From Pelovirga terrestris (GTDB lineage: Bacteria; Desulfobacterota; Desulfuromonadia; Desulfuromonadales; Geopsychrobacteraceae): a stretch of 64,000 nt of DNA. The DNA lies in assembly GCF_014773365.1 (NCBI RefSeq), contig NZ_JACWUN010000008.1, positions 62,001 to 126,000 on the forward strand, in the 5' to 3' direction. Both the position numbers and the translations under genes were made by a program. The notes under the pieces were generated by a model, which searched no databases, had not been told where the DNA came from, and worked only from the letters and a program-made list of their open reading frames with translations. Shown here one piece after another: positions 61,227-64,000 of the stretch (position 1 is its first letter; each line of letters opens with the position of its first letter).

Positions 61227-62096
61227 ATGGACAGTGGACTGCTCTTTAATTTGACGACCATCGCTTATTTTTCCTCGATGGTTCTGTATATCGCTTTTAT
61301 TGCCACCAAAAACAACAAGGTCGCAACCGCAGCAACACTGGCGGCGCTGATCGGCTTTATCATCCAGACCGCTGCGCTGGGAGTGCGCTGGTACGAATCC
61401 TACGCGATTCTTGGCAGCGACCATGGACGCGCACCCCTGACCAACCTCTATGAGTCGGTCGTCTTTTTTGCCTGGTCGATCGTCGGCGTCTATCTGATCA
61501 TGGAGTTGAAATATTTTAAAAACCACCGCGCCGTGGGCGCCTTTGTTCTGCCCATCGCCCTGTTCGCCATGCTCTGGGGGCAGATGAGTCTGAACAAATC
61601 GATCGACCCGCTGGTGCCGGCATTGCAGAGTAACTGGCTGACCTATCACGTCATCACCTGCTTTATCGGTTATGCCGGATTTGCCATCGCGTTTGGTGTC
61701 TCTATTATGTATCTGCTGAAGATCGGCAAGGAAGAGAAGCACCAGGGCCCGGAACCGATGGGAGGCATTCTCGGCATGTTCCCGCCCACCAAGGTGCTGG
61801 ATGACCTCAACTACAAAGCCATTATGATCGGCTTTCCGATGCTGACCCTTGGCATCATCACCGGTGCCGCCTGGGCATACTACGCCTGGGGAACTTACTG
61901 GAGTTGGGATCCGAAGGAAACCTGGAGTCTGATTGTCTGGTTTATCTACGCAGCCTTTCTCCACGCCCGTTTTACCCGCGGCTGGGCCGGGCGCAAAGCT
62001 GCCTGGCTGTCAATGATCGGCTTTGGTGCCACCATATTCTGCTATCTGGGAGTCAACCTGGTACTGTCCGGGCTGCATTCCTACGGCGGTTCCTGA
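61227..62096 (+). CDS. ccsA: CcsA (CcsB/ResC) haem handling and ligation protein
   Basis: 289 aa, eight membrane segments, WWD domain as 'AWAYYAWGTYWSWDPKETWSLIVWFIYAAFLHAR' with histidines at the expected flanks ('LTYHVITCFIGY', 'FLHARFTRGWAGRKAAW'). The tight resB-ccsA pair (3 nt, SD GGAGG) is the System II cytochrome c synthetase. Followed by a strong intrinsic terminator. It resembles the HemX-like protein at 50160 but is clearly a separate paralogue. Confidence 0.95.
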   Translation: MDSGLLFNLTTIAYFSSMVLYIAFIATKNNKVATAATLAALIGFIIQTAALGVRWYESYAILGSDHGRAPLTNLYESVVFFAWSIVGVYLIMELKYFKNHRAVGAFVLPIALFAMLWGQMSLNKSIDPLVPALQSNWLTYHVITCFIGYAGFAIAFGVSIMYLLKIGKEEKHQGPEPMGGILGMFPPTKVLDDLNYKAIMIGFPMLTLGIITGAAWAYYAWGTYWSWDPKETWSLIVWFIYAAFLHARFTRGWAGRKAAWLSMIGFGATIFCYLGVNLVLSGLHSYGGS

Positions 62097-62117
62097 TCAC
62101 GCGCAGGCAGCAATGAC

Positions 62118-62162
62118 AAAATAACAAAGGGTGCTTCATCACGGGGCGCCCTTTGTTATTTT
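62118..62162 (+). terminator. Rho-independent terminator after ccsA
   Basis: 17-base arms (62118-62134 and 62146-62162; AAAATAACAAAGGG and complement) with one mismatch and an 11-base loop, ending in a T-rich run. Confidence 0.9.
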
Positions 62163-62375
62163 ACTTGTCCAACGCCAGGTACTCAAATCCTGGCAAAGCC
62201 TACCGGCCTGATCAAAACTCATCGGCATCAACTCCCGTTCATCACTATTTATCACTGTGAATTGATGCCTGTTCACGGGTATCGGTTACATACTCGACAG
62301 CCATCCTTAACATCAATATAATGGCAACTTTATTGAATGATTATTTTGTCATCCCTTTGTTGTCAGGAGACCATC

Positions 62376-63200
62376 ATGAACAGTCAGATTGCCGCAGCAA
62401 TTAATCTCCCCCACCAGCCGGTTGCAATTCTCTGGAATGATGAAATACCGGATGGAGCGCAGAGGTTCAAGGATAACTCCTGGGCCTGCTCCCTCTGGCT
62501 AACCGCGGCTGCGGCCAAGGGAAAGGTTACTGCCTGCAGTCGCGATGCCTTTGGCTGTTTCGGCGGTGGCACCGGCCTTGGCTTCGGCGATCAGTATCGC
62601 AACTTCCCTGGCGGGACCGAGGGATTCTGCCGCTTTCTTTCTTCCGGCAATGCCGGTCACCCTGAAGGGGAAGCCGTCGCAAAGGCCTTGAAGCCCTTTG
62701 CTGATGAGCATTTTATTGAGGAATATCTGCAGGGCGAGCGCTACCTGAAAAACCCGGAGGCGGTGCAGGACTTTATCGATGATCTGCCGATGCGTGACAT
62801 CCCCACCCGATACGTTGTCTTCAAGCCGTTAAGCGAAATTGATCCGCAGCAGGAAGAGCCGATTGTCGTGGTTTTTTTCTGCAGTCCTGACCAGTTTTCT
62901 GCCCTCGGCGTATTAGCCAACTACAGCTTCGACGGCAACGACAACGTCATGTACCCTTTTGCCGCCGGCTGTCAGGCGATTGGCCTCTACGCTTACGATG
63001 AAGAGGAAAAAGATCGTCCCAAAGCAGTGGCGGGCCTGATGGATCTGTCTGCGCGTCTCTATCTGCGCAAACACTTTGGCGAAAACGTCATGAGTATGTC
63101 GATCCCCTGGTCCATGTTTCAGACCATGGAGGGCAATGTCGCCGGGTCGTTTCTTGAACGCAACACCTGGAACCAGTTGCTGCAGAGCAGAATGACCTGA
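62376..63200 (+). CDS. DUF169 family protein
   Basis: 274 aa from ATG 62376 (SD CAGGAGA; the frame extends 13 codons more). DUF169 pattern: 'PVAILWNDEIPDGAQRF', 'CSLWLTAAAAKGKVTACSRDAFGCFGGGTGLGFG', 'VVFKPLSEI', 'VFFCSPDQFSALGVLANYS', and 'PFAAGCQAIGLYAYDEEE'. Several conserved cysteines (CS, ACSRD, GC) could bind a metal or cluster. No proven function is known to me. Stands alone, convergent with ablB. Confidence 0.88.
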   Translation: MNSQIAAAINLPHQPVAILWNDEIPDGAQRFKDNSWACSLWLTAAAAKGKVTACSRDAFGCFGGGTGLGFGDQYRNFPGGTEGFCRFLSSGNAGHPEGEAVAKALKPFADEHFIEEYLQGERYLKNPEAVQDFIDDLPMRDIPTRYVVFKPLSEIDPQQEEPIVVVFFCSPDQFSALGVLANYSFDGNDNVMYPFAAGCQAIGLYAYDEEEKDRPKAVAGLMDLSARLYLRKHFGENVMSMSIPWSMFQTMEGNVAGSFLERNTWNQLLQSRMT

Positions 63201-63215
63201 TCCCTCTGCCTGCCC

Positions 63216-64000
63216 TTATTCGACCGGTTTGTACCAGACGTTCATGCTCTCCAGCCCGCCGGAAATCTGGGTGTTCTGCACCAGGGTGCCGCCATACTGA
63301 TAGCCGCTTTTGGCAAAGGTGATATTCATGCCGAACGAGGTGGCGCGAGCAATGGTATAACAGGTCTGAATCATTTCCTGTGCCATCAGTGTTTCCAGTT
63401 CGGCCAGCAGCAGATGAGCTAAACCCTTGCCACGACAGGCAGGATCAGTGGCAAAATCAGTCATCTCAGCGTGGGCTCCCGCCGTGTCAACCTCGGCAGA
63501 GGCCAGAGCCAGCAGCTCATCTTCCTTCCAGATACCGGCATAGATCACATGATCTGTCATCGTCTCGGCCAGATAATCCGGATCATGGATCGGAAAGGGG
63601 TAACTGGAAAAGACCCGCTGGTAGAGATCGGCCATCGCCGAGCAATCATCCTTCTGCGCCAGGCGGCACTGATGGACCCCGTCATCCGGCAGACCGACAG
63701 GAACCGCTGAACCCGTTTTCGCCCGAGCAGCATCCAGCACCTGTGCTACAACCGCCGCATCAGGGTCATTCTGACGCTCAGGCTGAGGATAATTCGCCAG
63801 GAACAAGCCATCAATTTCACCCTGATAAAAACCTGGAACCTGAGCCTCGACCCTATAACCGGCTTGCAGAAATGGAGCTTTACTGGTCGCAGGAATCTTG
63901 GCAAAGACCTTGGAGTAGTCGTGCCGAGCAACCAGCTCATCAATATATTCAAGGACTCCAGGCACATCATCCTGCTGCAACTTCATCAGATAAACCCGGT
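63216..64000 (-). CDS. ablB: Beta-lysine N6-acetyltransferase AblB, 5' end outside window
   Basis: About 260 residues are visible. The frame stays open to the right edge and the last codons read RVYLMKL, the conserved family segment (usually R-I-Y-L-M-K-L), so the start lies beyond 64000. The C-terminal GNAT domain is complete: 'LAQKDDCSAMADLYQRVFSSYPFPIHDPDYL', 'EMTDFATDPACRGKGLAHLLLAELE', 'YTIARATSFGMNITFAKSGYQYGGTLVQNTQISGGLESMNVWY'. AblB acetylates beta-lysine, made by AblA from lysine, to give the compatible solute N-epsilon-acetyl-beta-lysine used by salt-exposed bacteria and archaea. ablA is expected just upstream, outside the window. Confidence 0.93.
   Translation of the reverse strand, partial: RVYLMKLQQDDVPGVLEYIDELVARHDYSKVFAKIPATSKAPFLQAGYRVEAQVPGFYQGEIDGLFLANYPQPERQNDPDAAVVAQVLDAARAKTGSAVPVGLPDDGVHQCRLAQKDDCSAMADLYQRVFSSYPFPIHDPDYLAETMTDHVIYAGIWKEDELLALASAEVDTAGAHAEMTDFATDPACRGKGLAHLLLAELETLMAQEMIQTCYTIARATSFGMNITFAKSGYQYGGTLVQNTQISGGLESMNVWYKPVE

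Noticed and set aside
1-64000. tRNA, rRNA and c-di-GMP riboswitch (GEMM) signatures
   Set aside because: I scanned intergenic regions for T-loop sequences and the GEMM core and saw no convincing case. A covariance search would be more sensitive.

Overview
The window reads as one stretch of chromosome from a Desulfuromonadales-type deltaproteobacterium (Desulfuromonas, Pelobacter or Geobacter relatives), probably marine or salt tolerant. The case rests on several things together: multiheme c-type cytochromes next to NHL-repeat and HAMP proteins, many GGDEF, HDOD, GAF and sigma-54 signalling proteins, a LUD/CCG-type lactate oxidation locus, a complete hem gene run, ResB/CcsA (System II) cytochrome c maturation, and the end of ablB, whose product helps make the osmolyte N-epsilon-acetyl-beta-lysine. 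No rRNA, tRNA, phage or transposase gene was seen. This assignment is inference, since no database search was possible.

Layout. 1-7.1 kb: a redox cluster (NHL protein, 12-haem cytochrome, OB-fold protein, HAMP protein, 7-haem cytochrome, second HAMP protein, diguanylate cyclase), split by a four-helix-bundle gene sitting between two copies of an unusual repeat. 7.1-20 kb: single genes (SelO, two MFS carriers, an ABC-F ATPase, a bacterial voltage-gated sodium channel, glycerate kinase, a GspB/ExeA pair, a HlyIII protein), with GGGGGACA-type palindromes at several gene ends and a candidate small RNA at 17.4-17.6 kb. 20-25 kb: a complete branched-chain amino acid ABC transporter operon (livKHMGF). 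25-37 kb: lactate permease, a two-domain kinase-like protein, glutamine synthetase, a second candidate small RNA, then divergent lactate oxidation operons (lutC and a fused LutB-LutA protein on one side, glcD-glcF on the other) with palindromic GntR-type operators in the shared control region. 37-44.7 kb: a REC-PAS-GGDEF-EAL protein, an HDOD-GAF histidine kinase and a large GAF sigma-54 activator.

44.7-51.6 kb: leftward cluster of a SIS protein, a CcsA/HemX-like protein, hemA, hemC, hemD, hemB and an M16 peptidase, supplying haem to the cytochromes. 51.8-56.6 kb: thioredoxin, a lone KAP-like P-loop NTPase, a UDG-fold protein with a DUF2288 protein, and a FapA-like DUF342 protein. 56.7-64 kb: protoporphyrinogen oxidase, CbpA-like DnaJ protein, a small Cys-rich secreted protein, resB-ccsA, a DUF169 protein and ablB, which is cut by the window edge.

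How it fits together: lactate enters through LldP and is oxidised by the Lut and Glc iron-sulfur/flavin enzymes; electrons can pass to membrane and periplasmic multiheme cytochromes; haem synthesis and System II maturation genes build those cytochromes; c-di-GMP and sigma-54 signalling proteins lie between them. The most interesting unexplained items are the cytochrome-HAMP-diguanylate cyclase cluster, the two small RNA candidates with anti-Shine-Dalgarno loops, the repeat-flanked four-helix-bundle cassette, and the shared operator architecture of the lactate genes.
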